A DNA stretch of 64,000 nucleotides from Paracoccaceae bacterium (GTDB lineage Bacteria > Pseudomonadota > Alphaproteobacteria > Rhodobacterales > Rhodobacteraceae), in contig JAKVCP010000011.1 in NCBI GenBank assembly GCA_022448925.1, positions 1 to 64,000 of the forward strand. The letters are read 5' to 3'. The notes beneath the pieces are model-generated. The model was not told where the DNA came from and made no database searches. It saw nothing but the letters and a program-made list of their open reading frames with translations. Made by a program: the position numbers and the translations under genes. Within the stretch, counting starts at the first letter, position 1. The number at the start of each line of letters is the position of its first letter. Below, in pieces: positions 44,543 to 53,996 of this stretch.

Positions 44543-44557
44543 TTACCGATCAGTCAA
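44543..44557. promoter_or_regulatory. Imperfect palindrome upstream of the BMP operon, candidate repressor site
   Basis: Read leftward, TTGACTGATCGGTAA is a near-palindrome centred on GATC, about 40 bases before the BMP gene start. It resembles the E. coli RutR box (TTGACCAnnTGGTCAA), the pyrimidine-responsive TetR-type regulator, in its arms. Its TTGACT could also be part of a -35 box. No rutR gene is in the window. Confidence 0.3.
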
Positions 44558-44921
44558 ATTTTTTCGCTCCAATATCGGTCGGAAAGCGAGAAGCGCCTGA
44601 ATTTGCGTCGCGCGGCCCAACAGCAGTCTCGTCCGCCGTGGGCATCGGCAAACACCCGGTCAATCCGGCCGGCAGAACCAGGCGCGCCCCATGCTCATAG
44701 AGCCTGCGCGCAAAGCTCTCTTGATCGGATATCAGCGTAACGCTGAGCCCTGAGGCCGATAGTATATTGGCATCATCGGGCAGATTGGCAAGCAAAGCAT
44801 CTGACGGGAAAACAACAACATAAGCGGGGGCCTGGTCTGTTATAACGGCCACTGCCGCAAGTGTCGCGAGCCATGTCAACACCAGCAAGGGCAGGGCGGC
44901 CAGCAGCGGTCTAGTAGTCAT
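44550..44921 (-). CDS. Unrecognised small protein with N-terminal membrane/signal segment
   Basis: The 123-residue protein begins MTTRPLLAALPLLVLTWLAT, a signal anchor or signal peptide, followed by APAYVVVFPSDALLANLPDD and FARRLYEHGARLVLPAGLTG. The rest is low in recognisable motifs, and I assign no family. It overlaps the end of the preceding 350-residue gene by 11 bases and is the last gene of the four-gene lactone-oxidase operon. Its stop lies inside the candidate operator of the next operon. Confidence 0.7.
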   Translation of the reverse strand: MTTRPLLAALPLLVLTWLATLAAVAVITDQAPAYVVVFPSDALLANLPDDANILSASGLSVTLISDQESFARRLYEHGARLVLPAGLTGCLPMPTADETAVGPRDANSGASRFPTDIGAKKFD

Positions 44922-45963
44922 GGATATGCTCCAAGTGCAGGCCCTGCTGGGCCAAGAGACGCAAGTTTTCCGCCAGGTCAGAGACCTTTACCAGAACCAG
45001 GTGGCGGTAATCCTTGGCGCCTTGCCTGGCGCTGCTGTAGATTGCGCCCTCGATCGTTGGATCCCCTGATATCGCCGTGAACAGGATATCGTCATTGCCG
45101 GCGATTTCGACAAAATTGGCATTTTCGGCGGCCAGGTTGTTAAGGATATGCGTCAAGGCACGGTAGCGCGGGGTTTCGATTTCCAGTCCTTCGGAGTGTG
45201 TGGCAATGATCGTGACATTCGTGATGGCGTTCAGCCGTACAGGCAAAACGTCTTGCACGATCATGCGGAGTGTCAGGTCGTCTTTCCCAACGCGCGCCAC
45301 TGCACCAGCGACAACGCGGGCATAGGCCGCCTTGGCACCATATTCGATACCCAGCGCGATCCGGCGCTCTTTGTCCCGCAAGCGTCCCGTCGCCCTGGCG
45401 GCAAGTTCCTTTGCATCGTCGCGGAACCGCCATTTGTACCAAGGGACCTGCTGAAGAAATGTGGCATAGTCCGCAGCCTGACGGGCCGAGACATCATCCA
45501 GGGGCGCGCGTGTCGGGCCGCGCAGGCCGGCAAAGAGCCGCCCGAGGGTTTCTTCATAGACGGCTTTCAGCAGCAGTTCGACTGTAAAGCTGGTGCCGAT
45601 GACATAGACCATCTGCTTCGTTGCGGTGTCGATCTTGCCATGCGCGGATGAGAGTTCGGTCAGCGAACACAGGGATGACCAAAAGCCCCCGATGGCCTGC
45701 AGATAGGCGAAATGATGGGGGTCCTTTTTGCCGATGACACGCGCGTAGTCGTCATAGGCATGAACGATGTACCACTCGGGATAGGTCATCAAAGTGCGCG
45801 TTTCGGGTCGGTGATGCTGTGGTGCGACCAGCGGCCTGTAGTCGATCTGTGTGCTGTGGCCGTGGCATGTTGCCTCGACATAGACACTGGGCGCGGCCAG
45901 TCCCGCGATGCAAATCATGGCAAGCAGAAAAAGTCGCCTTGTATGACGCCACAGCGGTGTCAC
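44911..45963 (-). CDS. Unrecognised 350-residue exported or membrane-anchored protein
   Basis: It starts with GTG 45963, overlapping the upstream stop by 4 bases (GTGA). The N-terminus MTPLWRHTRRLFLLAMICIA is a signal anchor or signal peptide. Notable segments are LMTYPEWYIVHAYDDYARVI, FAYLQAIGGFWSSLCSL and YVIGTSFTVELLLKAVYEET, with hydrophobic runs in the last two, and VPWYKWRF. The C-terminal third (NFVEIAGNDDILFTAISGDP) looks like a soluble domain. I do not recognise the family. Context ties it to the Tat-exported lactone-oxidase-like flavoprotein at the head of the operon. Confidence 0.8.
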   Translation of the reverse strand: MTPLWRHTRRLFLLAMICIAGLAAPSVYVEATCHGHSTQIDYRPLVAPQHHRPETRTLMTYPEWYIVHAYDDYARVIGKKDPHHFAYLQAIGGFWSSLCSLTELSSAHGKIDTATKQMVYVIGTSFTVELLLKAVYEETLGRLFAGLRGPTRAPLDDVSARQAADYATFLQQVPWYKWRFRDDAKELAARATGRLRDKERRIALGIEYGAKAAYARVVAGAVARVGKDDLTLRMIVQDVLPVRLNAITNVTIIATHSEGLEIETPRYRALTHILNNLAAENANFVEIAGNDDILFTAISGDPTIEGAIYSSARQGAKDYRHLVLVKVSDLAENLRLLAQQGLHLEHIHDY

Positions 45964-46370
45964 GCGGGATCAGAGGGACTGCGAATACCGGCAAAAACCG
46001 CGATGCCGCCAAGCGCGAGGTGGGGCAGGTTGGCCAGGAAACGCGGCAGCGACCAATCCGTTCCAAGCGTCGCATTGGTGAAAATGCCCAGATCCAAAAA
46101 GCCGTATCCGCTTATGAGTCCGACAGCCCCGTCACCCAGGTAGGCCAGCCCGAAGAGGATCAGGAAAAGGCGCGCCGCACGCGGCGATGTGACCGCGGCG
46201 ATCACCGCCCACAGCGCCGAGGCGACGTGCAGTGCATCATCAAAGACATCAAGAGCAAAGATGCCAAACACCAACCCATCTTTATCCGTCATACCCGGGA
46301 TGTAGTTCAGTGAGGCTGCGATCATCAGTATGACGAAATAGCCTAAACAAAGTTTCTGCAGAGTGCTCAT
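45960..46370 (-). CDS. Four-helix membrane protein, DUF4383-like
   Basis: The 136-residue protein starts at ATG 46370, overlapping the lactone oxidase stop by 4 bases (ATGA). Four hydrophobic helices carry GIFALDVFDDALHVASALWA and LPHLALGGIAVFAG. The paired (N/D)xxHxxxG-like helices resemble DUF4383 membrane proteins, but I hold that only loosely. It may anchor or accept electrons from its operon partner; this is inference. Confidence 0.75.
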   Translation of the reverse strand: MSTLQKLCLGYFVILMIAASLNYIPGMTDKDGLVFGIFALDVFDDALHVASALWAVIAAVTSPRAARLFLILFGLAYLGDGAVGLISGYGFLDLGIFTNATLGTDWSLPRFLANLPHLALGGIAVFAGIRSPSDPA

Positions 46371-47851
46371 AGCTGCCCCAAATATTGGTCCCAAAGATTG
46401 TTGCGCAGCAGCAGATCCGGGTCCAGCCTGCGTTTGGCCTGTGCAAAGTCGCGGGCTTGCGGGTAGGCACCCGTCACTTGATCCAGCCGTGCATGTGGGC
46501 GGTAGGGCAGATAATAGGCTCCGCCGATCTCGATCACCCTGTCGATCAGCGCGCGGGTCATACGTTTGTGATCGGCTTCGGCGCGACTGGTCAGCTCTTG
46601 GCTGAACGACATCACGGCCGCAATCCGGGGCACGCGCGCATAGGACAGCACAGCTGTATCATCCGCCGCAACATAGCGCAGGGTGACGTTCAGGAACTCT
46701 TGGTAAGAATCGGGTATCACCTCGCGGCAGATTTCTACGAATGTATCGAAGGCATCAAAGCCGACAAAGTATTCATGCAGAATGTCGGTGCGGTCAGGAT
46801 TGCGATCATCAAGCGTCGCAACCGGTTCGTTGATCAGCGCATTGCGTGTCACGGCTGTGCTGCCCAGGGCCGGTCCAAGGGTGGTTTCGGTCCACCAGCG
46901 AAGGGCCTTGACTGTCTCGTTCCCCAATTGCGCGCGATAGATCCGGCTTGCGGCGTGGGCCATCCAGCCAGATCCCGTGGCAGCGGGCAGGTCGCTTTGA
47001 TCCTCGGTTTCGCGGTAGGTGACCAGCATCGCGCTTTGAAAAAAACTTTCGCGATCCACGTTGAGTCGCCCATAGGCCATAGTGACTGCGGGATCTGCAA
47101 TCGCCGCCTTGAACCTTGTCGCATAGTCAGGGGTTGGCATCACCTCAAAGCTGGCAACAAGCCGGGTGTTTCGAACCATCTCGATGTCCATGTCGACGAC
47201 CACGCCGACAAGGCCATAGCCGCCCATGCCCAGATTAAAGAGATCTGAGTTTTCGACAGGCGAGCATGTGACCAATTCCCCAGAGGGTAAAACCATTCGC
47301 AGTGATCGCACTGTCGACCCCATGGGCCCGAAAGGCACAGCCCAGCCATGGGCGTTCACCGAATAGGTCGCGGCAACGCCGAAGTCATTGTTCGATTGCA
47401 TCACCTTGGGTGACCAGCCCGCTGGATCAAGCGCAGTGATGACGTCAGACCAGCGTGCCCCCGCATGAGCACGATAGCTTTGCGTTGCGCTGTCTATCTC
47501 GATTCTTGCGCTGTCAAAGGTGAGTGCCGTGCCGTTCCGCGGTATGGCTTGCCCCCCCATCGAATGGCGTGCCGCGCCGACATTCAGTGGGCGGCCCGCC
47601 GCCCGTGCCTCGGCGAATTCGCGACGAATGACATCGATCAGGGCCTGATCAGAGTCGCGAAGTGTCAAATGCTTGTGTATCGGCGTCGCTGACAATCCGC
47701 TGGCATCGTTGAGCAGGGGCGCATCGCTTGCCGCTATGTCCCGCTGTGTTCCTGCATAGGTTGGCAGATCGGCGCGAAACAGGCCCGACATGCCCCACCC
47801 CGCCAGTCCACCGGCGGCCAATAACGCAGAACGTCGCGAAAGTTTCCTCAT
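46367..47851 (-). CDS. Tat-exported FAD-linked oxidase, D-arabinono-1,4-lactone oxidase-like
   Basis: The 494-residue protein starts MRKLSRRSALLAAGGLAGWG, a twin-arginine signal (SRRSALL). The PCMH FAD-binding domain follows: GRPLNVGAARHSMGGQAIPR (the histidine at this place is the usual covalent FAD site in the vanillyl-alcohol oxidase group), then SNNDFGVAATYSVNAHGWAV and NLGMGGYGLVGVVVDMDIEM. The C-terminus GGAYYLPYRPHARLDQ and DPDLLLRNNLWDQYL matches aldonolactone/alditol oxidases. These oxidise sugar lactones or alditols and reduce oxygen or another acceptor. It is the first gene of a tightly overlapping four-gene operon with unknown partners. A 217-base gap to the Nudix gene follows upstream. 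Confidence 0.88.
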   Translation of the reverse strand: MRKLSRRSALLAAGGLAGWGMSGLFRADLPTYAGTQRDIAASDAPLLNDASGLSATPIHKHLTLRDSDQALIDVIRREFAEARAAGRPLNVGAARHSMGGQAIPRNGTALTFDSARIEIDSATQSYRAHAGARWSDVITALDPAGWSPKVMQSNNDFGVAATYSVNAHGWAVPFGPMGSTVRSLRMVLPSGELVTCSPVENSDLFNLGMGGYGLVGVVVDMDIEMVRNTRLVASFEVMPTPDYATRFKAAIADPAVTMAYGRLNVDRESFFQSAMLVTYRETEDQSDLPAATGSGWMAHAASRIYRAQLGNETVKALRWWTETTLGPALGSTAVTRNALINEPVATLDDRNPDRTDILHEYFVGFDAFDTFVEICREVIPDSYQEFLNVTLRYVAADDTAVLSYARVPRIAAVMSFSQELTSRAEADHKRMTRALIDRVIEIGGAYYLPYRPHARLDQVTGAYPQARDFAQAKRRLDPDLLLRNNLWDQYLGQL

Positions 47852-48068
47852 GGTGCAGCTCTCTTCCCAGGCTCGGCAGTCACCGACCCGCATACATCAG
47901 AGACTGGCATCATGGATTGGGATCGGAACATACAGAGTCATCCAATCAGACCGGTCTGGCCCATGACGACAAGGATACGCGCTGAGCAGGGACACCAGCA
48001 AGGTCGGTATATCCTGACCTGCCTTTTATAGCTGCAGACCGTGGCCTGGGCCAAGCCCTCGGGGCCGT

Positions 48069-48518
48069 TCAGCGCATCACGTCTGTATGGCAGGCGCTGC
48101 TGGCAAGGGATTTCAGCAAGGTCTGAAGTTCGGGCTCATTGACCAGTTTGGACGCCTTCTTGAGGGAAAACCAATGCCGTTTGCGTTGGCCGCGTTCCTT
48201 CCAGTTCGACTTCAACTTTTCGACCACCATTGGATAGACCGTCACCCGGCAAGGAATGGATCGCCCGCCGGTGAGTCGCTTGTCGTAATGATAGCGCCCG
48301 ATCGATTTGGCCGAGATGCTGCCCAGTGCACCGGCCTCTTCCAAGGCCTCGATCTTGGCGGCTTCCCAAGGCTTTTTGCTGTCCATCGTCCAACCCTTGG
48401 GCATCACCCAGCGACCTGTATCGCGCGAGGTGACCATCAAAACACGCAGGCGCCCGTTTTTGTCCCGCCGCATTGGCAGGGCTGCGATCTGCTTGGCAAA
48501 CTTGGTTTTTTTGCTCAT
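48069..48518 (-). CDS. Nudix hydrolase, diphosphoinositol-polyphosphate-phosphohydrolase type
   Basis: The 149-residue protein has RLRVLMVTSRDTGRWVMPKG at its start and a Nudix helix in PWEAAKIEALEEAGALG; the usual arginine of REUxEE is isoleucine, a change that is common in this alphaproteobacterial subgroup. YHYDKRL and the WKERGQRKRHWFSLKKA patch are basic. DIPP-type Nudix enzymes cleave diphosphates from nucleotides or polyphosphate-like substrates. It is last in the ugp operon, overlapping the Na/Pi cotransporter stop by 4 bases. Confidence 0.88.
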   Translation of the reverse strand: MSKKTKFAKQIAALPMRRDKNGRLRVLMVTSRDTGRWVMPKGWTMDSKKPWEAAKIEALEEAGALGSISAKSIGRYHYDKRLTGGRSIPCRVTVYPMVVEKLKSNWKERGQRKRHWFSLKKASKLVNEPELQTLLKSLASSACHTDVMR

Positions 48519-50176
48519 GTCGTGACACCCTTCTTTGCCGCAGGTGCCAAACGGCTTTTCAACAAATCGCCGGTTTCCTCGGCGATCGGGTAGGCAACGT
48601 AGCTCATCGAGGCGTTTACCTGTTTCATCAAACGCAACATCTCTTGGTGAATATTGGTCGTCTCGACGCTGGCAGTCTTGCCATTTTGCAACCGTTGCAA
48701 ATGCCGCTTTTGTAGGCGTTGCTCTTCACGGCGGATTCTGTCCTTTTCACGAACAAGCTGACGCGCCGCTTCGGCGTCGCCGGTTGTCAGAACCAGCAAG
48801 GCAAGTTGCCCGTTGGTTACAACTTGATCATGAAAGCCCTCCAGATCGCTTCGCCCTTCATCGGAAAACGCCAGCGCTTCGTCGTGCATTTTTCTTGCGA
48901 GGGCCGCAATGTCTACAGCGACCCGGTCGGCCGCATCTTCAAGGCTGTTTGCCATGGCCACAAAGTCGACTGTCTTCTTCTCGTGTTCGGGGCTCAACTC
49001 CCGTTGTCGCAGTTTCGAGATATAGATCTTGGTCTCAAAGTGCATCCTGTCGACGCTGTCTTCGCGGCGACCAATGGTTTCGGCAACTTCGGGGTCCCAG
49101 GCGCGAAACAGACCCATCGAAGGCACAAGGATCGCCTGGACAGTTTCCGCCATGCGCAGCAGCTCTCGTTGTGCACAGGCCAGCGCCTGAGGCGCATGAT
49201 CCAGCGCCCGATCGTCCAAGGCGGTTACGGGAGTGTTTTCGGTCGTGTCCTGCCGGGGCAGAAGGGCCGAGGCTAGGCTGATCAAAGACATTGCCACAGG
49301 CAGACAAAGCAACAGCAGCATCGTGTTGAGCCCGACATGCAGCAGAATCGCCTGCTGCGCCGGGCTGACGACGTTGAACAGCGGGGTAAACACATCCAGC
49401 ATCAGAGCAGCCAGAAAACCCAGAGCCACTGTGCCTCGTGCAAGCAGGTTGCCGGTTGCCACAATGCGGACGTCACGGTCTGCCCCGAGCAACAGGACAA
49501 AGGGGACGATCGCGGCGCCTAGGTTGGCGCCGATAACCATCGCGGCCGCGACCTGCGCCGAAACGAGCCCGGTCGCTGCGAATGTCGCAAATGTCAAAAC
49601 GGCGGCGAGGCTGGAGTGCATGATCCATGCCAGCAAGGTCGCCAGGACAAACGCGCTCATCAGATCACTTTCGAAGTAGGCTGCAATGGATTGGACAATC
49701 TGATTGTCTGCGATGGCTGCAGTGGCCTGACCGATCATCTCAAGCGAAGTCAGAATCAGCGCAAAGCCGATCAGAATGCGTCCAAGCTGTTTGACCTTGC
49801 GATTGCGCCCCCGAAAGAACGCCACGATACCGGCAAGCAGCGCAAAGGGAATGATCCAGTCGATGGGCTGATACAGCACCTGTGCCATCAAGGCGGATCC
49901 AAGATCTGCCCCCAGGATCAAGGCCAGCGCCGCAGTCGGTGCCAATACGCCTGATGCCACAAAGCCCGATCCCAACAATGTCACTGCCGTGGCACTTTGC
50001 AAGATCATGGCTGACAAAAGCCCTCCGGCTGCGGCCGAGGTCCGGCTGCCTGAAAGTCGCCGCATGACCTGCTTCAACTCTGGCAGAAAGGCCCGTTCAA
50101 CGCCTGTACGCACGTGGCGCACCGACCAAAGCAGCAGAGCCACCGCTGCCGCAAGATGTGTGGCAAGGACAATCAT
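48515..50176 (-). CDS. Na/Pi cotransporter family protein with PhoU-like C-terminal domain
   Basis: The 553-residue protein starts [20 protein letters not shown]. Two inverted NptA repeats are visible: LSAMILQSATAVTLLGSGFV and WIMHSSLAAVLTFATFAATG (QS-A-T and HSS motifs). The C-terminal ~200 residues are charged helices (RREDSVDRMHFETKIYISKL, EDAADRVAVDIAALARKMHD) like PhoU. It is predicted to take up inorganic phosphate with sodium. The start overlaps ugpQ by 4 bases, so the phosphate released from glycerol-3-phosphate and its transporter are made together. Confidence 0.92.
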   Translation of the reverse strand: MIVLATHLAAAVALLLWSVRHVRTGVERAFLPELKQVMRRLSGSRTSAAAGGLLSAMILQSATAVTLLGSGFVASGVLAPTAALALILGADLGSALMAQVLYQPIDWIIPFALLAGIVAFFRGRNRKVKQLGRILIGFALILTSLEMIGQATAAIADNQIVQSIAAYFESDLMSAFVLATLLAWIMHSSLAAVLTFATFAATGLVSAQVAAAMVIGANLGAAIVPFVLLLGADRDVRIVATGNLLARGTVALGFLAALMLDVFTPLFNVVSPAQQAILLHVGLNTMLLLLCLPVAMSLISLASALLPRQDTTENTPVTALDDRALDHAPQALACAQRELLRMAETVQAILVPSMGLFRAWDPEVAETIGRREDSVDRMHFETKIYISKLRQRELSPEHEKKTVDFVAMANSLEDAADRVAVDIAALARKMHDEALAFSDEGRSDLEGFHDQVVTNGQLALLVLTTGDAEAARQLVREKDRIRREEQRLQKRHLQRLQNGKTASVETTNIHQEMLRLMKQVNASMSYVAYPIAEETGDLLKSRLAPAAKKGVTT

Positions 50177-51147
50177 GCGGGTTGTGTGGCCACCGCCATG
50201 TGGTCGTCGAAACCCAGCCAACGAATGCCCTGATCGGCGAGGCGCCTCTGCACACGTCCCGGATAATCCGTCACGATCGCATCAATCTGAAGCGCGATCA
50301 TCCTGTCGATGTCGGCGATGTCGTTGACCGTCCAGACAGCGACAATCAGGCCAAGCTCTTTGGCAAGGGCCACGTTTGAAGGGGTCACATCATCCACGTA
50401 GGGACACCAAAGCGCTCCGCCATGCTGCGCAACCATTTCGGGGATCTGCTCTGCTTTTCCGGTGAAATCAGGGCTTATTGCCTTGGCCGAGTCTTCGCCC
50501 ACGTCGTCGGCATTGCTTGGCAGCTGTGTCAGGAACGAGGTTGGCATTTCAGGCGCAAGCCTTCGGCACTCTGCCAGCAAGCCCCAGTCAAAACTGTGCA
50601 AAAGCGCCCTGCGTGTGGTTCCTGTCTCTCGCAGCTCGGCCAGAACTGTCTCAACCAGATGTGCGCGATAGGCCTGATCCTTGGCGAAATCGGGGTCTGA
50701 CTTGATCTCTAGCATCAGATAAGCCTGCGAATTATCAGGCTGCGCAATGAGCCGCAGAAGATCGCGCAGGCGTGGCACGCGGATGCCATCCAGCTGTGCC
50801 TGCTCTGGAAACCGCTGACCATAGGCGCTGGTTCCGTCAGTGCTGCCGATGTCATACCGTTGCAACTCAGCCCAGGTCATCTCGGCGACTTTTGGCTCTG
50901 TGGTGATGTACCGTCCGTCCGGCGCTCTGAATGTCGGGGCGTGCAGCCGGTGATTATGGGTGATGACGGGCACCCCGTCCGCACTCAGGATCACATCGAA
51001 TTCCAAAAGCGGCGCGCCAGCCTTGAGTGCGAATTCAAACCCGATGATCGAGTTTTCGGGCAACAGGCCCCGTGCGCCCCGGTGACCCACCACGCGTATC
51101 ACATCCGGGCCACCTCGAAATGCTTCGACCGCAGGATGCTGGGTCAT
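50173..51147 (-). CDS. ugpQ: Glycerophosphodiester phosphodiesterase
   Basis: The 324-residue TIM-barrel protein carries [20 protein letters not shown] (catalytic HRG and EN) and [20 protein letters not shown] (metal-binding E/D and second histidine). No signal peptide, so it acts in the cytoplasm on imported glycerophosphodiesters, giving glycerol-3-phosphate and an alcohol. It overlaps the ugpC stop by 4 bases. Confidence 0.93.
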   Translation of the reverse strand: MTQHPAVEAFRGGPDVIRVVGHRGARGLLPENSIIGFEFALKAGAPLLEFDVILSADGVPVITHNHRLHAPTFRAPDGRYITTEPKVAEMTWAELQRYDIGSTDGTSAYGQRFPEQAQLDGIRVPRLRDLLRLIAQPDNSQAYLMLEIKSDPDFAKDQAYRAHLVETVLAELRETGTTRRALLHSFDWGLLAECRRLAPEMPTSFLTQLPSNADDVGEDSAKAISPDFTGKAEQIPEMVAQHGGALWCPYVDDVTPSNVALAKELGLIVAVWTVNDIADIDRMIALQIDAIVTDYPGRVQRRLADQGIRWLGFDDHMAVATQPA

Positions 51148-52196
51148 GACGACAACCGGAGGCCGCTTTGTGGGTCAAACAGGTGGACGTTGTGTGGCTC
51201 TATGGCAAATCGCATGCCCGTTGACTTGCCGTCGACCGGATGCACGCCGGGCAGGCTGACCGTGATTGGCGCGCCAGACGCGAGACGCCCGTGCAGCAGT
51301 GTATTGGCTCCCAAGGGTTCGGACATCTGGATCGTCGCGTCGATCGGGCCTTGTGGATCTGCCGACAGGTGTTCGGGCCGCAGGCCAAGCTTTACGGCGC
51401 CGTCTGGTGCCGAAACAGGTGCGACGGGCTGCCCTTCAAGGACCACCTGACCGCCGCTGACTTTGGCGTCAAAGACATTCATCGCAGGGCTGCCGATGAA
51501 CTGAGCCGCAAAAAGGGTACGCGGCGTTTCATAGACCTCAAGCGGAGTCCCGATCTGTTCTGCCACACCGGCGTTCATCACGATCATGCGATCTGCCATC
51601 GTCATGGCTTCGACTTGGTCATGGGTTACGTAAAGTGATGTAATTCCTAGCTTTTCCTGCAGTTCCCGAATTTCTAGTCGCATCTGCACGCGCAGTTTTG
51701 CATCCAGATTGGACAGGGGCTCATCAAAGAGGAACACCGCAGGTTCCCGCACAATGGCCCGACCCATGGCAACCCGTTGGCGCTGACCGCCTGACAATTG
51801 ACGGGGTTTGCGGTCCAACAGGGGTTCAAGCTGCAGAAGCTTGGCGGCGTCCTGAACCTTGGCCTCGATCTGGTCCTTGGGCATTTTGGCGATCTTCAAG
51901 CCGTATCCCATGTTTTGACGCACCGACATGTGCGGGTACAGCGCATAGTTTTGGAAGACCATCGCAATATCGCGGTCCATGGGTTCCTTGTCGTTGGCGC
52001 GCTTGCCACCAATGTTGATATCACCGTCACTGACAGTTTCCAGTCCGGCAACCATCCGCAGCAGCGTGGACTTTCCACAGCCCGAGGGTCCGACGATCAC
52101 GATGAATTCGCCGTCTTCGATCTCCATGTCGATCCCGTGGATCACATCCGTTGGACCAAAGCTCTTTTTAACGTTTTCAAGTGTTACGGTCGCCAT
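51144..52196 (-). CDS. ugpC: sn-glycerol-3-phosphate ABC transporter ATP-binding protein
   Basis: The 350-residue ATPase has Walker [18 protein letters not shown], signature [15 protein letters not shown], Walker [14 protein letters not shown] and a C-terminal TOBE/OB domain ([15 protein letters not shown]). MalK/UgpC-type subunits power import with UgpA and UgpE. It starts two bases after ugpE. Confidence 0.94.
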   Translation of the reverse strand: MATVTLENVKKSFGPTDVIHGIDMEIEDGEFIVIVGPSGCGKSTLLRMVAGLETVSDGDINIGGKRANDKEPMDRDIAMVFQNYALYPHMSVRQNMGYGLKIAKMPKDQIEAKVQDAAKLLQLEPLLDRKPRQLSGGQRQRVAMGRAIVREPAVFLFDEPLSNLDAKLRVQMRLEIRELQEKLGITSLYVTHDQVEAMTMADRMIVMNAGVAEQIGTPLEVYETPRTLFAAQFIGSPAMNVFDAKVSGGQVVLEGQPVAPVSAPDGAVKLGLRPEHLSADPQGPIDATIQMSEPLGANTLLHGRLASGAPITVSLPGVHPVDGKSTGMRFAIEPHNVHLFDPQSGLRLSS

Positions 52197-52198
52197 GA

Positions 52199-53053
52199 TT
52201 ATTTCTCGCTATCGACAAGGCCGCGGACAAAGAGCTTTTGCATCGACACGACAACGATCACAGGAGGGATCATCGCCAGGATCGACGTTGCCATGATCAC
52301 AGGCCATTCGGCCACGTCATCGCCAGATGGGAACATCTGTTTGATGCCCATGACAATGGTGTTCATGCTGGGGTCCGTGGTGATCAGAAGAGGCCAGAGG
52401 TACTGGTTCCAGCCATAGATGAAGAGGATGACAAAGAGTGCCGCGATATTGGTGCGACTCATCGGAATGACGATATCGACGAAGAACCGCATGGGCCTGG
52501 CGCCATCAACTCGCGCCGCCTCGGCCAGTTCATCAGGGATCGTCAGAAAGAACTGGCGAAACAGGAATGTTGCCGTGGCCGACGCAATCAGAGGCAGGAT
52601 CAAACCTTGATAGGTGTTCAGCATCCCAAAGCCCGCGATGACTTCGAAGGTCGGAACGATCCGCACCTCGACTGGCAGCATCAGCGTCAGAAAGATCATC
52701 CAGAAAAACGTGTTTCGCAGAGGAAAACGGAAATAGACGATGGCAAAGGCCGACAGCAGCGAGATGATGATCTTGCCGACGGCAATGCCGATCGCCATCA
52801 CAAGGCTGTTGAACAGCATTGTCGCCACGGGCACATTGACACCCGCAAAAAGAGCGGCCTTGTAATTTTCCCAGAACAGGTCGCCGGGCCATATGGGCAT
52901 CGGCGGGCTGACGATTTCGGGTTGCGAGACGGTCGAGGCCACAAAGGCCAGCCAGATTGGAAAAAAGATCACAAGGACGCCAAGGATCATAAGCGCGTGG
53001 GTCATCCATAGACCCAAGCCGTGTTTTTCGACCATGCCGGATTGCTGCGCCAT
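52199..53053 (-). CDS. ugpE: sn-glycerol-3-phosphate ABC transporter permease UgpE
   Basis: The 284-residue permease has six hydrophobic helices and the EAA-loop segment [20 protein letters not shown], typical of MalG/UgpE proteins. [19 protein letters not shown] in the first periplasmic loop resembles UgpE. Its start overlaps the ugpA stop by one base. Confidence 0.93.
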   Translation of the reverse strand: MAQQSGMVEKHGLGLWMTHALMILGVLVIFFPIWLAFVASTVSQPEIVSPPMPIWPGDLFWENYKAALFAGVNVPVATMLFNSLVMAIGIAVGKIIISLLSAFAIVYFRFPLRNTFFWMIFLTLMLPVEVRIVPTFEVIAGFGMLNTYQGLILPLIASATATFLFRQFFLTIPDELAEAARVDGARPMRFFVDIVIPMSRTNIAALFVILFIYGWNQYLWPLLITTDPSMNTIVMGIKQMFPSGDDVAEWPVIMATSILAMIPPVIVVVSMQKLFVRGLVDSEK

Positions 53054-53934
53054 CAGTAATGTACCCGCTTTTCGACGTATTTGAATTGGATCACGGTCAA
53101 AAGTCCCACCACGAACAGCAAGATGACTGATTGGGCTGACGAAGACCCCAGATCCTGCCCGACAAAGCCATCCGAAAAGACCTTGTAGACGAGGATGGTG
53201 GTGCTTTGCTGTGGCCCGCCGGCGGTGATGGTGTGGATCACGCCAAAGGTTTCAAAGAAGGCGTAGACGACATTCACGACCAGCAAAAAGAACGCGGTCG
53301 GTGTGATCAAGGGCAGAACGATGCTGAAAAACCGCTTCCAGAAACGGGCGCCATCAATGGCGGCTGCCTCGATCACAGAGCGCGGGACTGACTGCAGAGC
53401 TGCAAAGAAGAACAGGAAGTTATAGCTGATGCGACCCCAGGCTGATGCCACCACGACAAGCCCCATTGCTTCGCCGCCATTCAGCACATGGTTCCAGTCA
53501 TAGCCAAGTTGGCCGAGGTACCAACTGACCACGCCGACGCGTGTGTTGAACATGAAAAGCCACAGCACGCCTGCCACGGCAGGTGCCACTGCATAAGGCC
53601 AGATCAGCAGCGTCCGATACATGCCCGATCCCTTGATCAACCGGTCCGCCAGAACCGCGAGGAAAAGCGCCGGGATCATGGAGCACAGCGTCACCAGAAT
53701 GGAAAAGACGGCCGTCGTGATGAACGAGGCCCTGTAGAACCTGTCACTAAGAAGGAATTCAAAGTTGCCAAGACCGACAAATTGCGCCGACAGTCCGAAA
53801 GGGTCCGGTATGAAAAGCGACTGCCAGATTGCCTGGCCGGCCGGATAAAAAAAGAAGATGCCCGATATGATCACCTGCGGAGCGATCAATAAAAGCGGCA
53901 GGGCCCAGCCGCGGAATATGACGCGTTTTTCCAT
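53053..53934 (-). CDS. ugpA: sn-glycerol-3-phosphate ABC transporter permease UgpA
   Basis: The 293-residue MalF-type permease begins [20 protein letters not shown], has six hydrophobic helices and the EAA loop [20 protein letters not shown]. It pairs with UgpE in the membrane. It lies 62 bases downstream of ugpB, with a strong hairpin in the gap. Confidence 0.93.
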   Translation of the reverse strand: MEKRVIFRGWALPLLLIAPQVIISGIFFFYPAGQAIWQSLFIPDPFGLSAQFVGLGNFEFLLSDRFYRASFITTAVFSILVTLCSMIPALFLAVLADRLIKGSGMYRTLLIWPYAVAPAVAGVLWLFMFNTRVGVVSWYLGQLGYDWNHVLNGGEAMGLVVVASAWGRISYNFLFFFAALQSVPRSVIEAAAIDGARFWKRFFSIVLPLITPTAFFLLVVNVVYAFFETFGVIHTITAGGPQQSTTILVYKVFSDGFVGQDLGSSSAQSVILLFVVGLLTVIQFKYVEKRVHY

Positions 53935-53955
53935 TGCTCGTCCCTGCGAGAAGCG

Positions 53956-53981
53956 CCGCCCCGGCCTGTGTGCCGGGGCGG
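53956..53981 (-). promoter_or_regulatory. Intercistronic hairpin between ugpB and ugpA
   Basis: A perfect 10-bp GC-only stem CCGCCCCGGC (53956-53965) / GCCGGGGCGG (53972-53981) encloses a 6-base loop. No T-run follows, so it is more likely a stability element that raises UgpB relative to the permeases than a full terminator. Confidence 0.65.
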
Positions 53982-53996
53982 ACCATGTGTTTGGGT

